A stretch of DNA of 64,000 nucleotides from an uncultured Gallionellaceae bacterium (GCA_903847155.1 CAINCU010000017.1:23725-87724); one strand, 5' to 3'. Positions 47,301 to 56,270 are shown, counted from the stretch's first letter. A program made the numbers and translations. The notes: generated from the sequence alone by a model not told the origin.

Positions 47301-47408
47301 GAATGCAAAATCGAGTGTGCGCGGAAGTTCTTCACCAAAATCACCTCCGACCAAGTGAAATACGACGTGGTGGATAGCTACGGCAAGCTGATGGAGTTGG
47401 TGAAGTAG
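44385..47408 (+). CDS. Type III restriction enzyme Res subunit
   Basis: I prefer the ATG at 44385 ([18 protein letters not shown]), the usual Res opening; a GTG at 44373 directly after the mod stop is possible. The 1007-residue protein has the helicase motif [15 protein letters not shown] near residue 104, the DEPQ box in [10 protein letters not shown] near 228, SAT in LRYSATHKT, and QEVGRGLRI in the C-terminal lobe. A C-terminal nuclease region with [11 protein letters not shown] and later IAETKGS gives the D-(E)xK pattern of type III endonucleases. It is full length, so the system may be active. Confidence 0.92.
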   Translation: MKLKFKKQQYQTNAVDSVADCFAGQPNASGIKYRIDPGKVAVGVPQQQTIHGEDGFKNEDIALTQTALLDNIHKVQQLQNLPLSDALVSNKVCPINLDVEMETGTGKTYCYIKTMFELNQRYGWSKFIVVVPSIAIREGVFKSLEITAEHFLEEYKRRARFFIYNSKQLHNLESFSSDAGINVMVINVQAFAARGADNRRIYEELDDFQSRRPIDVIKKNRPILILDEPQKMEGAQTLKSLEEFNALMVLRYSATHKTTHNKIHRLDALDAYNQKLVKKIAVRGISVKGLSGTNAYLYLESIEISTSKPPVARIELEIKQNNGIKRVLRKLGKNDNLFDISEGLSQYKGFVISDINAHTDTVSFTNGVELQAGEATGDVNDAALRRIQIREAVKAHFEKEQTLFHQGIKVLSLFFIDEVAKYRRYDENGENPGEYAQIFEEEYNQHLNEVLTLEDTPYNSYLKGIQVSRTHEGYFSIDKKSKRLVNPSTGARSSETDDVDAYDLILRKKEQLLKFEEPVRFIFSHSALREGWDNPNVFVICTLKHSDNTISRRQEVGRGLRISVNQTGDRMDNPATVHQINVLTVVANESYKDFVTALQRDISESLSARPRIADAEYFTGKVFKTATGDVVVTPQIAKQIYKYLLKNDYTDDSDKITQAYHDAKTEGKLADLPAELLPYTEQVFQLIDSVFSDAQIPGIDDDRKGKTNPLSANFEKKEFKALWNRINHKAAYTVHFETPELIKKCVAALEKELKVSPLQYTIVKGEQLGTATYDEVKQGESFEIRETKTESHKNSIHSAVKYDLIGKLAEESQLTRSTIASILQGINVAIFSQYKTNPEDFIAKAAQLINEQKATVIIEKLSYDSVGETYGIDIFTQEKPKEDFSKAIKVDHHIYDYVFTDSKNERTFVSELDTSAEVIVYAKLPKGFFIPTPVGNYNPDWAIAFHEGTVKHIYFIAETKGSMSSMELRKIEECKIECARKFFTKITSDQVKYDVVDSYGKLMELVK

Positions 47409-47499
47409 GCGGAGTTCACTCCGCTATCAAGCCGCTTTTGTTTTTAGCGGGATGATTGTTGCACCGAGCTGGGCGGTGGGGGTTGCGCCTCTTGTATGC

Positions 47500-48915
47500 T
47501 TATGCGCTTTTCAAGCTGACCACATTTGATGCGCTGAGAATGGCTTCCAGTCTATCGCCCAGCTTGTTCCATGCCTCGCGCTTTTCGTCGGCATAGTCGT
47601 CGAGCAAATACACCCGGTCAACTTTTGAGCCAATGACATGGTTCTGGCAAAGGTTGACCACCTCGCGGCTGACTTTTAATTTCTGCATCAGCGTTGCGCC
47701 GGTTCTGCGCAAGTCGTGCGGTGTCCATTCCTCATCACCCACCACCAAGCTGTTATTTTCCACCCGACATTTGAGCTTGCGGGTGCGGCTCTTGAATTTT
47801 ACTTGCCGGTCGCCCACCTGCTTGCTGACGGTCTTTTCGCAGACGTGTCCCTCTTTGTAGCGTGCCGGGAAAGCCCATTCACTATCACCTGTCAGGACAT
47901 GCAGTTGTTTGAATTGATCGAGCGTGAAGTCGGACAAATAAACAAGCTGGTCGCATTTTCTGCCGCGCTCACCCTTGGTATTCGCCGCCGGAATAAACCA
48001 CGTCCGCTGTTCAAAATTGACATGCTTCCATTCCGTCATCAGCAATTCACCAATACGGCAAATAGTCCCAAGGCACAACCACAAAGCGATTTGCGCTTCC
48101 TTTTTCAGGGAGCGTTCAGTTCCAATCTTTTGTGCTGCGTCCGCGTAATTTTGTGCCGTTGTCTCGAATATCGTTTGCAGCTTGATGATTTCCTCAATGC
48201 TCAATTGCCGCTTGCGCTCTTTGGTGTAATCGTTCGGGACGAGTTGTTTGATGACCACCAGCTCGGCGGGATTGCCGTCGATCAGCAAGGCGCGCCAAGG
48301 CTTGCGCTTTTCCGCCCAGCGCAACATCTGCCCGATGTCCTTGGATAGCTCGACCGCCGTGGCTGTCTTGCCTGCTGCGATGATTGCCCGGTAAACATCG
48401 CGCAAATGATTCTCGGTTAAATGCCGCACCTCGATATTGCCCAGCACCGGAATGGCGTGCTTGCCGAATGACTGGGTAATGTATTTGTTGCCGTCGCTGC
48501 GATTCACGCCATCCTTGATCCATACCTTGTAGAGATCATTGAAGGTGAGGGCTTCGGTGCGCTTTTGCTCGTCGGCACGGATGACTTCCACGATAGCGGC
48601 CTGCGCTTCGATTTTGACAACTTTCTTGTTGGCCCTGGGGTCAATGCCAGCCTTAACCAATGCACGCGCCTTATCGCGCTCTTCGCGGATGGTTGTCATG
48701 TCGTTCGCTGGGTAGGCACCGCAATAGTGCCATGCCACTTTGTCTGCCCACTTGAAGGCGTAGCGAAAATGGATGGATACCGATCCAGAAAAACGAACCT
48801 CGCCGGACAACCCCTCGCCATCACTCAGCGTGTCCCCCTTCCATTCCGGCTTGATAGCGGCCAACTCTTTGATCGTCCACTTGGAGCCTTTTCCAGATTT
48901 CGGGTATCGAGTCAT
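47500..48915 (-). CDS. Tyrosine-type site-specific integrase
   Basis: The ATG at 48915 with AAGGTG upstream gives 471 residues. An N-terminal DUF4102-like arm-binding domain (DGEGLSGEVRFSGSVSIHFRY) precedes the catalytic core with Arg in TICRIGELL, the HDLRRTGATLM box, and the nucleophile Tyr near VDRVYLLDDY. It inserts island 1 into tRNA-Arg. The gene lies near the right repeat and is read away from it. Double GTAAACC motifs sit directly upstream and also at the far end. Confidence 0.93.
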   Translation of the reverse strand: MTRYPKSGKGSKWTIKELAAIKPEWKGDTLSDGEGLSGEVRFSGSVSIHFRYAFKWADKVAWHYCGAYPANDMTTIREERDKARALVKAGIDPRANKKVVKIEAQAAIVEVIRADEQKRTEALTFNDLYKVWIKDGVNRSDGNKYITQSFGKHAIPVLGNIEVRHLTENHLRDVYRAIIAAGKTATAVELSKDIGQMLRWAEKRKPWRALLIDGNPAELVVIKQLVPNDYTKERKRQLSIEEIIKLQTIFETTAQNYADAAQKIGTERSLKKEAQIALWLCLGTICRIGELLMTEWKHVNFEQRTWFIPAANTKGERGRKCDQLVYLSDFTLDQFKQLHVLTGDSEWAFPARYKEGHVCEKTVSKQVGDRQVKFKSRTRKLKCRVENNSLVVGDEEWTPHDLRRTGATLMQKLKVSREVVNLCQNHVIGSKVDRVYLLDDYADEKREAWNKLGDRLEAILSASNVVSLKSA

Positions 48916-48935
48916 TGTCTTCACCTTTTGTTCAC

Positions 48936-48960
48936 GGGGGTAAACCGGGGGGTAAACCAT
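48936..48960 (+). repeat. Island 1 end motif (possible integrase arm sites), right
   Basis: GGGGGTAAACC and GGGGGGTAAACCAT stand in tandem directly upstream of the integrase gene. They match the paired motif at 30762 in sequence, spacing and orientation, so the same protein probably binds both ends; binding here could also repress the integrase promoter. Confidence 0.55.
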
Positions 48961-49111
48961 AAATAAGATGCTATCGTATCTGGCTGCACCGTGTTGGACA
49001 AACTATACGCCCAAAAAGCACAGATAACAACAGGTTTTAATTGATTATTTACTATCCGGCAGCGTCCGAAGTTGCCCGGTAGTGTTTTAGGTGGAAAGTG
49101 CTATTTAACTT

Positions 49112-49157
49112 GCTACGAACCAAGGGGTAAGGAGTTCGAATCTCTTCCGGCGCACCA
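49112..49157 (+). repeat. att repeat copy 2 (junction of islands 1 and 2)
   Basis: It matches the last 46 bases of tRNA-Arg with one change (GGGGTAAGG for GGGGTCAGG) and lacks the tRNA's 5' half. It marks the right end of island 1 and the left end of island 2. Confidence 0.9.
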
Positions 49158-49162
49158 TATTT

Positions 49163-49192
49163 AAAGGCTCCCAGCGATGGGAGCCTTTTTCT
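49163..49192 (+). terminator. Rho-independent terminator at the left end of island 2
   Basis: A 10-bp stem AAAGGCTCCC/GGGAGCCTTT with a six-base loop is followed by a T run. Like the terminator at 30711, it stands directly after an att repeat. Confidence 0.85.
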
Positions 49193-49224
49193 TTGTACTA
49201 TTCAAACCGATTTGTACTATTCAA
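49192..49224 (+). repeat. Island 2 end motif TTTGTACTATTCAA, two copies
   Basis: Two direct copies of TTTGTACTATTCAA start at 49192 and 49211, 19 bases apart. Related copies in both orientations lie at the other end (58432-58526). This suggests arm-type sites for an integrase or excisionase. Confidence 0.55.
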
Positions 49225-49339
49225 TCGCCCCGACGCCAGAATTTGGCTCAAATCTGCTAGCATCCAACTACCGATGGTTGGGATTAACTTTTGATTCGTT
49301 TACCTGCAACATCACCTACAAGTCTGCGTGATACTGAAC

Positions 49340-50400
49340 ATGACTAACCCATTCTTTGATCACCCGATTCTGAACTCTCCTTACGAATGTCCATCCCAGC
49401 ATTGGGAGCTTGATTCAGATGGGCAGCCAACGCAAAGAACGATTGAAACCCGCCGCCCAGCCAGATTCATTTCTCCGATCCCGAAGCCCAAGAAACGGAA
49501 GAGTGCAGCATCTCAGGAAGGATTCGTTTTCGACGATGGCAAGGGTCTATCAACAAAAGAACAGCAGTACGACCCCACTTCTATTATCAATGAAGTTCGG
49601 GGGCACGTGGATACCTGGCGATCCCTTCCCCATCCGAACCAGTGGCAGGTAACACCGGAAACAGCACGACTTTTACAACACTGGCGTCATCACAAGTTCA
49701 ACGACATCCGACCATTTTTCTGCCAAGTAGAAGCTGTAGAAACAGCGATATGGCTTACAGAGGTCGCACCACAATCCAAAAATGGCAAGCAGGTTCTCAA
49801 CCATCTTGCTGCCGCGAACAAGGATGCCAATCCTGAATTGATGCGGCTTGCTCTGAAGCTCGCCACCGGTGCTGGTAAAACGACAGTGATGGCCATGATC
49901 ATTGCCTGGCAAACTATCAATGCAGTACGTCGACCCGGAAGCAAGCATTTCACTCGGGGCTTCTTGATCTGTGCCCCCGGCTTGACCATCAAGGATCGTC
50001 TGCGCGTCTTGCAACCAAACGACCCCAACAGTTACTACAAAGACCGCGAGCTGGTGCCGGGTGACATGCTCGACGACGTGAATCGCGCCAAGATTGTCAT
50101 CACCAACTATCACGCCTTCAAGATGCGCGAACGCATTGATCTGTCCAAGAGCGGGCGTCAGTTGCTTCAGGGGCGCACAGGCGAAGAACCCAAGACGCTC
50201 GAAACCGAAGGCCAGATGCTCCAGCGGGTAATGCCCGAATTGATGGGGATGAAGAACGTTCTCGTCATCAACGACGAGGCGCACCACTGCTAACGACGAG
50301 GAGCGGTGCAGATTGTCTTTAGGCAAAAGCGGGGATGCCGTTGAAATTGACCTGAAGGTGGTGGTGGATGCGCAGACTGATTTCAGCAAGCAGCCATCAC
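49340..50400 (+). pseudogene. Truncated type III-like restriction helicase
   Basis: The frame from the ATG at 49340 (MTNPFFDHPILNSPYECPS) gives a typical N-terminus of a large restriction helicase with ATGAGKTT at Walker A near residue 180, and runs into a stop at 50293 directly after the DEAH box (VLVINDEAHHC). The rest of the helicase and nuclease is gone. A second fragment that looks like the same kind of protein (DLKVVVDAQTDFSKQPSRP) is visible at 50334-50400 in another frame. Deletion and frameshift have thus destroyed it; intact relatives are around 1000 residues. Confidence 0.8.
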
Positions 50401-50648
50401 GACCTGGGTGTTGCTATACACGGTGATGGCTTCCTGTCACGGTGTATGGTTTTGGTTGGTATTCGCGCGAGGCAGATTGATTTTCTTTGACCGTGAATTG
50501 GCTGATGTGGGAGAAATTAGACTGGAATCAATACAAATTGGCTTAAACCTGTGAAACAATTCAATTAAATACTCAATCATTGCTTGGCTCGCCCCAGTTT
50601 TCCCTTTATGCTTGTCGCATTACTTCCACTTGCTATACCTTCCAAGAT

Positions 50649-51077
50649 ATGAGATATTCTTCCGGTCGTTCTTACTCGCTAGCGTTGCATCATGACGCCG
50701 AGGCCGACCTTGATCGTATCTATGAAGAAGACGAGGACGCGGGAGCTGACATCGAAGTTTTTCTGGAAGAAGCTAAGAACAATCAGGAAACCTTGGATAA
50801 CCTTACCCGCAAAGGCTACGTTGAGTATGGAGAATGGCCATATGACGTGAAGGAGTGGGAGAAGGCAAAACGTTCTAAATACAACTTATGGCGAGTTAGG
50901 CTGTTATGGCTCAAAGGCCCTTCTAGCAAGTACAGAATCGTCTATGCCTTTCATCCTGCCGAATATCGTTACTATATCCTTGGAATTGTTGACCGAAACT
51001 TTAACTACGACCTCCAACATGAACGCTCAAAACAAATCCTCGCTGCCTACGACAACCTCAACATACCCCGCTATTAA
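50649..51077 (+). CDS. Toxin-like protein, RelE/ParE-type (putative)
   Basis: The ATG at 50649 gives 142 residues. The C-terminal half (WRVRLLWLKGPSSKYRIVYAFHPAEYRYYILGIVDR) has the strand pattern and basic residues of RelE/ParE toxins, with an extra acidic helix near the start. The next gene encodes an XRE-type helix-turn-helix protein and overlaps it by 59 bases, the usual toxin-before-antitoxin order of HigBA-like systems. Toxicity is inferred only. Confidence 0.65.
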   Translation: MRYSSGRSYSLALHHDAEADLDRIYEEDEDAGADIEVFLEEAKNNQETLDNLTRKGYVEYGEWPYDVKEWEKAKRSKYNLWRVRLLWLKGPSSKYRIVYAFHPAEYRYYILGIVDRNFNYDLQHERSKQILAAYDNLNIPRY

Positions 51078-51504
51078 GCGCTTCGTCTTTCCCTATGAGG
51101 CAGTAAATCCGGGAACTCGAGCAGAGAATGTAACGGCGATTGTTGATCGTGTTGTTCATGCTCCGTTACCAGTTGGATATCGAGAGATTGATGAGGTGGT
51201 GCGTGAACGAGAAATTAATCCACGTCACGCTGCAGCCTTAGTCCGTGCTCGCCAAAGATTGGGAACACAAGTTGAAGAAGTGGCCCAAAAAAATACAGTC
51301 GCTTCATTGCGACTAAAGCTTGGTTTGTCACAGGCTAAAGTTGCGGAACTTCTTGGCAATTCACAATCCAGTTATTCCCTAATTGAGTCTGGCCGACGTG
51401 CAGACATACTCCTTTCGACCTTTGAGAAACTGGCAGGTATTTTTCAAGTTTCCCGTGACGAACTAGCAGCCGCCATCCACAACACTCAAGAGAAGGCATC
51501 GTGA
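51019..51504 (+). CDS. XRE-type antitoxin-like regulator
   Basis: The ATG at 51019 gives 161 residues. A helix-turn-helix of the XRE type occupies about residues 95-148 (SLRLKLGLSQAKVAELLGNSQ, then SYSLIESGRR). It overlaps the toxin-like gene by 59 bases and the following gene by four, so all three are coupled. It likely neutralises the toxin and represses the operon. Confidence 0.75.
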   Translation: MNAQNKSSLPTTTSTYPAIKRFVFPYEAVNPGTRAENVTAIVDRVVHAPLPVGYREIDEVVREREINPRHAAALVRARQRLGTQVEEVAQKNTVASLRLKLGLSQAKVAELLGNSQSSYSLIESGRRADILLSTFEKLAGIFQVSRDELAAAIHNTQEKAS

Positions 51505-51950
51505 GTTCCAGTCCTCGGCATCTCGAAGTTATTTACTGTGACGACATTCGAGAGGAGGTTGGTCACAAATTTTCCTACATGGGGGTCTATGTTGGTGAAC
51601 TAACCGTACCAGCAGCACCCGTGTTGCTGTCCAAGTTATGTATAGCAGTAAGAGCAGTCACGGACTTAGATGACCCTTTTGAACTACTTGAAGTTCGCGT
51701 GGTGAAAATTAAAGGTGAAGATCAAACCGACCTAATCTCTACAGGTCATCTTCCGTTACCTACCGATATGCTTGAGCGGAATAAAGATGCAACCCGCATC
51801 GTTGCCCAAATGACCTTCATGCTTTCACCTTTCCAAATTGACGAAGAAACAACCATCCAAGTCAAGGCCATTACCGAGCGTGAAGAATTACGCGGGATGA
51901 TTCTACGCATACGCATAGTTCCTCCGACAGCATCGCAGACAACCCATTAG
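51501..51950 (+). CDS. DUF6941-like protein
   Basis: The 149-residue protein starts with GTG overlapping the regulator's stop. Its opening (LEVIYCDDIREEVGHKFSYMGVYVGEL) fits what I know of DUF6941, a beta-rich family of unknown role. No membrane or catalytic motif is seen. Its coupling to a toxin-antitoxin-like pair makes a three-part module, in which it may be a sensor or a third component. Confidence 0.65.
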   Translation: MSSSPRHLEVIYCDDIREEVGHKFSYMGVYVGELTVPAAPVLLSKLCIAVRAVTDLDDPFELLEVRVVKIKGEDQTDLISTGHLPLPTDMLERNKDATRIVAQMTFMLSPFQIDEETTIQVKAITEREELRGMILRIRIVPPTASQTTH

Positions 51951-51957
51951 TAGACTT

Positions 51958-52839
51958 CTATGGATCAAGCGACGCAGTCTGAATAATCGTCTCAAATTCG
52001 GTCAAAACATCAGGTTGCCTCTGGCGAAGATAGCGAGCCACAGATTTGTTTTCCAATAGCTTGGCCAAATAACCTTTGGCCAGCACCAAATTGAGTACAT
52101 CTTGACCATAAGTCTGCTCGACCATCTTGTATTGTCCTTGCAGGTTACTCATCTCGCGCTCCATCTTTGCCATCTGTTCCTGAGTAACACCGGTCAACCT
52201 TGCGGGTTTTTTCCCATCCACTAGCATTTCCGCAGGGGTCGCAACCAACAATGCTTCGGCATATGACGCCGTGATGTTATTGGCCGACACCATCAGTTCG
52301 ATGCATTCAACTTGTCGCGTAGGTTTCATTTTGCGGATGACCCTGCCAACGTCAACCGAGAAGTTCTGATCCTTCAACAGTTCCGTCGCCTCATCACAAA
52401 TACCATCCAGTAAGTTCATCTTTCTGATGATGTAGCTGATGTCCACGCTGAGTGCCGAGGCCAGACGTTCCGGTGTAACGCCGCGAGTAATCGCCCGTCG
52501 CAGCATAAAGTGCTCTTGAATCGTCGACAGTCGATTGATCCGGCTGTTGTACGTATAACTTTCATCATCTTTAGCAACAAGACATTGCACTTCGCAAAAG
52601 CCGAGTTCTTTTATAACTATCAGGCGAATGTGACCGTCTAGCAAAATATGTTGTCTGGATTTCTTGTCAGCCGGTGCAACGGAGAGAGGTTCAATCAGAC
52701 CCACGGCCTCAATGGACGATCTGATCTGCTTGAATTTGCGTGATATCAATAGCCCCTCGGGAATTTTACGGGATGGCAGAATCATGTCCAACGGGACGGT
52801 CACAGGTTCCAAGAGGAATCCGAGCGATACCTTGGTCAT
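51958..52839 (-). CDS. RepB-type ParB homologue, second ParB-like gene
   Basis: The 293-residue protein has a ParB/Srx-like N-terminal domain (LLDGHIRLIVIKELG near residue 68), a helix-turn-helix region (GVTPERLASALSVDISYIIRK) and a C-terminal domain like plasmid partition protein RepB. No ParA ATPase is near, so ordinary plasmid partition is unlikely. It overlaps the first ParB gene by four bases and ends the recombinase operon. Confidence 0.82.
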   Translation of the reverse strand: MTKVSLGFLLEPVTVPLDMILPSRKIPEGLLISRKFKQIRSSIEAVGLIEPLSVAPADKKSRQHILLDGHIRLIVIKELGFCEVQCLVAKDDESYTYNSRINRLSTIQEHFMLRRAITRGVTPERLASALSVDISYIIRKMNLLDGICDEATELLKDQNFSVDVGRVIRKMKPTRQVECIELMVSANNITASYAEALLVATPAEMLVDGKKPARLTGVTQEQMAKMEREMSNLQGQYKMVEQTYGQDVLNLVLAKGYLAKLLENKSVARYLRQRQPDVLTEFETIIQTASLDP

Positions 52840-53738
52840 GTGACATGCCCTCCGGCCCAGACGCGCTCGGCCAGATATTTCGGCAGAGTGTCCAACCCTT
52901 CAGCTCGGAGCAGATTGGTGAAATTCTCATCCGCCAGCATCTCGCGCAGGGCACCGACAACAAATAGTAAGCGCTGCTGAGTAAACTCGGCCTTTTTTAC
53001 CATCAATTTCTGGCGTTCGACTTCCTTCGTGTAAACCCTGACCAGGCTTGAGGTTGTAACATCTTCCCGTTTACGGGAAGTGCCGCGCCCCACTGACCGA
53101 CCAAGCGTCTGCCGACGTTCGATGATGCGACGCGCTTGGAGTAGTTGTTTTCCGCGGAGCTTGCCTGATTCGTAGGCATCCTGAAGGGCGACTTGTACTG
53201 CTTTGCTACTATCTCCTGCTCCGACAATGGCAAGTGCAGTATTGAGTGGAATGCGGCCGCGCTCGACCGCAACCAAAAGTCGCTCTTCGCCGTACTGTAA
53301 CAGTAGCAGGATGCCGTAGACGTATTCCGGGGTAAAACCGACTTTCTCGGCGATGGCATTTTTGTCGTAGCCCTGGTCGCGCAGTCGCTGAATACCTGCC
53401 AGCAATTCCAATGGACGGCACTGGCGGCGGGCAATGTTTTCAGCGAGACTCATTATGTACGCATCCTCGTCGCTCACTTCTACCACCAGTGCCGGAATAT
53501 TGGCCTCACCCAAGGAACAGAATGCCTTGAGTCGTCCCTCGCCACAGATCAGTAGATAGTGTTCCTCACCATTAGGTCCAAAGCGGGGAGTGACTGTGAT
53601 AGGTTTTTTCAATCCGATTGCTTTGATATTGCCGACGATCTCCTCGAATACTCGATTGTTGCGTTCGCGGGGATTCAGTATTTCGATCTGGTCAATCGGG
53701 ATCATCTGTAGTTCTCTTGGATGGTGAACTTGGGTCAT
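52836..53738 (-). CDS. ParB-family protein, first ParB-like gene
   Basis: The 300-residue protein has a ParB N-terminal nuclease-like domain with the box GEGRLKAFCSLGE near residue 67 and NIARRQCRPLELLAGI, followed by a helix-turn-helix (NAIAEKVGFTPEYVYGIL). It overlaps the serine recombinase gene upstream and the RepB-type gene downstream, each by four bases. It may help the recombinase choose or hold its DNA site. Confidence 0.85.
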   Translation of the reverse strand: MTQVHHPRELQMIPIDQIEILNPRERNNRVFEEIVGNIKAIGLKKPITVTPRFGPNGEEHYLLICGEGRLKAFCSLGEANIPALVVEVSDEDAYIMSLAENIARRQCRPLELLAGIQRLRDQGYDKNAIAEKVGFTPEYVYGILLLLQYGEERLLVAVERGRIPLNTALAIVGAGDSSKAVQVALQDAYESGKLRGKQLLQARRIIERRQTLGRSVGRGTSRKREDVTTSSLVRVYTKEVERQKLMVKKAEFTQQRLLFVVGALREMLADENFTNLLRAEGLDTLPKYLAERVWAGGHVT

Positions 53739-55300
53739 GCGACTCTCCTGATACGCATACGCTCGGCCATCCCGTAAAGGTAGTCCATCGAGTCGAATCG
53801 GTAGCTCTCAAACTCGATTGCGTTATGATTGGCCAAACTGATCAGCGGTTGTCCGAAATCCATCCGAGGCAACAGGTAGTAATCCAGGGGAGTTTGATTT
53901 GGCTGGTCAAGTCGAACTGCTACTGTGATGTCAGGTGCGAGGCTGGTATCGAATCGTACCTTCCATCGGTTGCGTCCGTTTTCGTTCGTTTGGCAACGAG
54001 CCAGTACCAACGAAACAGTGAACTCATGATTGACATTCAAAATATCTGTAGCCGGGTCACGCAGTACGCAACCACCCAGATCGGAGATCATCTTCTCGGT
54101 TTGCCCAACGATTTCGGGATGGAGTTGTCTCAAGAAACGGTTGATTTCCAGATAGCGATAATCACGGTCAGGTGTGAAACCCACGGCCTGATAGGCACGG
54201 ATTAGACTGCCGAATCGATGGGCATAGATCGAAGTGGATGGCATGCCTTCCGTTTCGTTGATGATCAGGCCAGAGAGAAATCCGCGATGCTGGTAAAGGT
54301 TGCGCAGTCGTTCGATCAGCTCCTCATTGGTATATCGGCGGGCGCGGGCACGGATAATTCCTTGGGCGGTGTAAAATAATTCTGGCGGGACGATGGCATC
54401 AAATGCACCTTCCTTCTTGATCCACATGTCTGGCGTGTTTGTGACACGATGTTTCTTGAGCTTGAACGAGATTCGGTTGTAGATATTGTTGCCGATGTAT
54501 TTTTCGTTGGTCAGAACCTCATGCACGGTGGCGCGGGTCCAGTCTCGGTCTAGATCGGTGCACAACTTCATGCCGTTGAGTCGTGCCGCGATTTCGGATT
54601 CCACCAATTCTTCGTCGATGAACCACTGGTAGATATGGTTCACGATTCGAATTTCGTTTTCAGGCCCTGGCATGAGAATGACGCGGTCAGTTTGCAGACT
54701 CTTATGCTCACCTCGTGCTAGTTCCGTTTTTATTGAACCCGATTGGTCAATCAGTACACGACGCAGACCGTATCCGGCGGGACCACCTTGGCGGAAACCC
54801 AACTCAATTAAGCGGCACTGCCCGGCAAATACCTTGGCGGACAACTCGCGGCTGTATTCACCAGCCATTGCTAGTTTGACACCCTTAACGATAGTAGAGA
54901 CTGGCGAACCGTCATTTTCGAATTGTTCAGCGCAGTAGGAAACATGGATACCAGCGCGGCGGCATATGTACTCGTAATACGCGCTTTCGTCGGCGTCCTG
55001 AAACCGCCCCCAGCGGCTGACGTCGTAAACTAGAATCATCTGAAAATCCGCTGCACCAGTTTCGACATCTTTGAGGAGCTGTTGCAGTGCCAGTCGGCCA
55101 TCAATACGCAAACCACTTTTACCGGCGTCGGCATACGTGCGTACGATTTCGATACCCCGATGCGCGGCATATTCTCTGATTTTGTCAGCCTGATTCTCGG
55201 TGGAGTACTGTTGGTGTTCGGTAGACATCCGGACATACTCTGCGGCTCGAAAGAGCTTTGGTTGGTCGGTAACCGCGTTGATGATTTCGCCTGATTGCAT
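53735..55300 (-). CDS. Large serine recombinase
   Basis: The ATG at 55300 with a GGAG site gives 521 residues. The resolvase domain has the nucleophile Ser in RAAEYVRMSTEHQQYS near residue 22 and the VYDVSRWGR motif near 91; a recombinase domain (RQGGPAGYGLRRVL, then WTRATVHEVLTNEKYIGN) follows. It lacks a clear zinc ribbon and coiled coil of phage integrases, which may be replaced by the two ParB-like partners. It is a candidate for moving part or all of island 2, but the island ends match tRNA-targeting tyrosine integrases better. Confidence 0.9.
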   Translation of the reverse strand: MQSGEIINAVTDQPKLFRAAEYVRMSTEHQQYSTENQADKIREYAAHRGIEIVRTYADAGKSGLRIDGRLALQQLLKDVETGAADFQMILVYDVSRWGRFQDADESAYYEYICRRAGIHVSYCAEQFENDGSPVSTIVKGVKLAMAGEYSRELSAKVFAGQCRLIELGFRQGGPAGYGLRRVLIDQSGSIKTELARGEHKSLQTDRVILMPGPENEIRIVNHIYQWFIDEELVESEIAARLNGMKLCTDLDRDWTRATVHEVLTNEKYIGNNIYNRISFKLKKHRVTNTPDMWIKKEGAFDAIVPPELFYTAQGIIRARARRYTNEELIERLRNLYQHRGFLSGLIINETEGMPSTSIYAHRFGSLIRAYQAVGFTPDRDYRYLEINRFLRQLHPEIVGQTEKMISDLGGCVLRDPATDILNVNHEFTVSLVLARCQTNENGRNRWKVRFDTSLAPDITVAVRLDQPNQTPLDYYLLPRMDFGQPLISLANHNAIEFESYRFDSMDYLYGMAERMRIRRVA

Positions 55301-55475
55301 ATGTTCCGAACTCCACAAATCTGATGGAAGACAGGCTCTCTTGGCTGCACATTCAAGGCGCGACGATCAGCTCGGCATGCTGCGGCAGGTCTCAAAGCAT
55401 ACCAACATGAAAGGCACGAAATCGAGAGCATTTCTGAGCGTACGGTAGTGTTTGTATGCATTGCCGCCCATCACG

Positions 55476-55931
55476 TCATCTCTTTGCAAGTACCTCGTCG
55501 CAGGGGCAAATGGCAGACAGCAGGGTGATTTCCACTGTGCACGCGTCCATCTTTGCAAGATTTGAAACGACGACTGGTCGCAACCGGTAAATCCCTGATG
55601 GGAAAGATAATAGTGGTGTTGATAAGTCCATCTTTGCAATATCCGGTTTCTGAGGCGGCAATGTGCGCGTCCGCTGTTTTTCTCGATTGCTCTCCACATA
55701 AGCTGGATGTGTCTTGCGATATTCGCTAAAGTACTTTGGGTTGCTGTCCATCCAGGCTCGTTGTGCTCTGGACTGATTGTCACGATAGTCGGGATCGGTT
55801 TGCAATTTGTTTCGCTGCCAACGTCGGCGACGCTCCCGTTGGCATTCGGGTGCGGAACAATAGGATTGATTCGGAACTTGTGGGTGAGGTTTAAATGATT
55901 GGTGGCAGACCTCACAGCGCTTGCTTTTCAT
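55476..55931 (-). CDS. Zinc-finger protein linked to the recombinase module
   Basis: The ATG at 55931 behind GGAG gives 151 residues. The N-terminus has a CEVCHQSF pair and a CSAPECQRERRRRWQRNK stretch, forming a probable zinc finger followed by a strongly basic helix, then DPDYRDNQSRAQRAWM. It is likely a DNA- or RNA-binding protein. It lies 175 bases upstream of the recombinase start on the same strand. To my knowledge the gene often accompanies this kind of recombinase/ParB set. Confidence 0.72.
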   Translation of the reverse strand: MKSKRCEVCHQSFKPHPQVPNQSYCSAPECQRERRRRWQRNKLQTDPDYRDNQSRAQRAWMDSNPKYFSEYRKTHPAYVESNREKQRTRTLPPQKPDIAKMDLSTPLLSFPSGIYRLRPVVVSNLAKMDACTVEITLLSAICPCDEVLAKR

Positions 55932-56270
55932 GAAGCTTCTCCATTTCTGAACATATATGGAGATTGTGCGGGAGCAGTAATTGATAAAAGGTCGTGCCCT
56001 AGTTGAGAGACTTGGTTGACGGACAGTTAGGGCCCGGTACGGTTCAGTTCTTCTAGGATGACGATGAAGTGGTATCAGCCCGCCCGGATCGAAGCCCAAT
56101 ACTTGAATAACTGACACATTCCCGATGCAGAGTGTCGTAAATAGCCTTACGACGCGGGTGACGTGCAGACAAACGCCTTTCATTAAGCAACACAAAAGGG
56201 TTTGCTGTGTATATAATCAAAAATAAGGCGCTATTTTCATTAGACAATAATACCCTCAGACCAAATACTC
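55932..56270. other. Divergent control region between the recombinase module and the three-gene operon
   Basis: No gene is supported here. The stretch must hold promoters for the zinc-finger gene (leftwards) and for the operon starting at 56271. A TATAAT box stands at 56212 in an AT-rich segment, without a clear -35. The last 60 bases are the most AT-rich part of island 2. Confidence 0.45.

Larger units (their letters stand above)
30703..49157. mobile_element. Genomic island 1 in tRNA-Arg
   Basis: The island is bounded by the tRNA-Arg and the second 46-bp repeat. It carries a tyrosine integrase close to the right repeat, an AlpA-type regulator, a zinc-ribbon primase and a RepA-type ATPase, several proteins found on mobile DNA, and a type III restriction-modification-like system as cargo. 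No conjugation genes or phage structural genes are seen, so it is probably an integrative element mobilised by others, or a satellite. Confidence 0.88.

Noticed and set aside
49112..49157. Further tRNA-Arg genes at the second and third repeats
   Set aside because: Only the 3' 46 bases are present; the acceptor 5' strand and D arm are missing, so these are attachment repeats.
49673..50389. Minus-strand frame opposite the truncated helicase
   Set aside because: The opposite strand reads a clear helicase N-terminus with Walker A and DEAH boxes, so this is a shadow.
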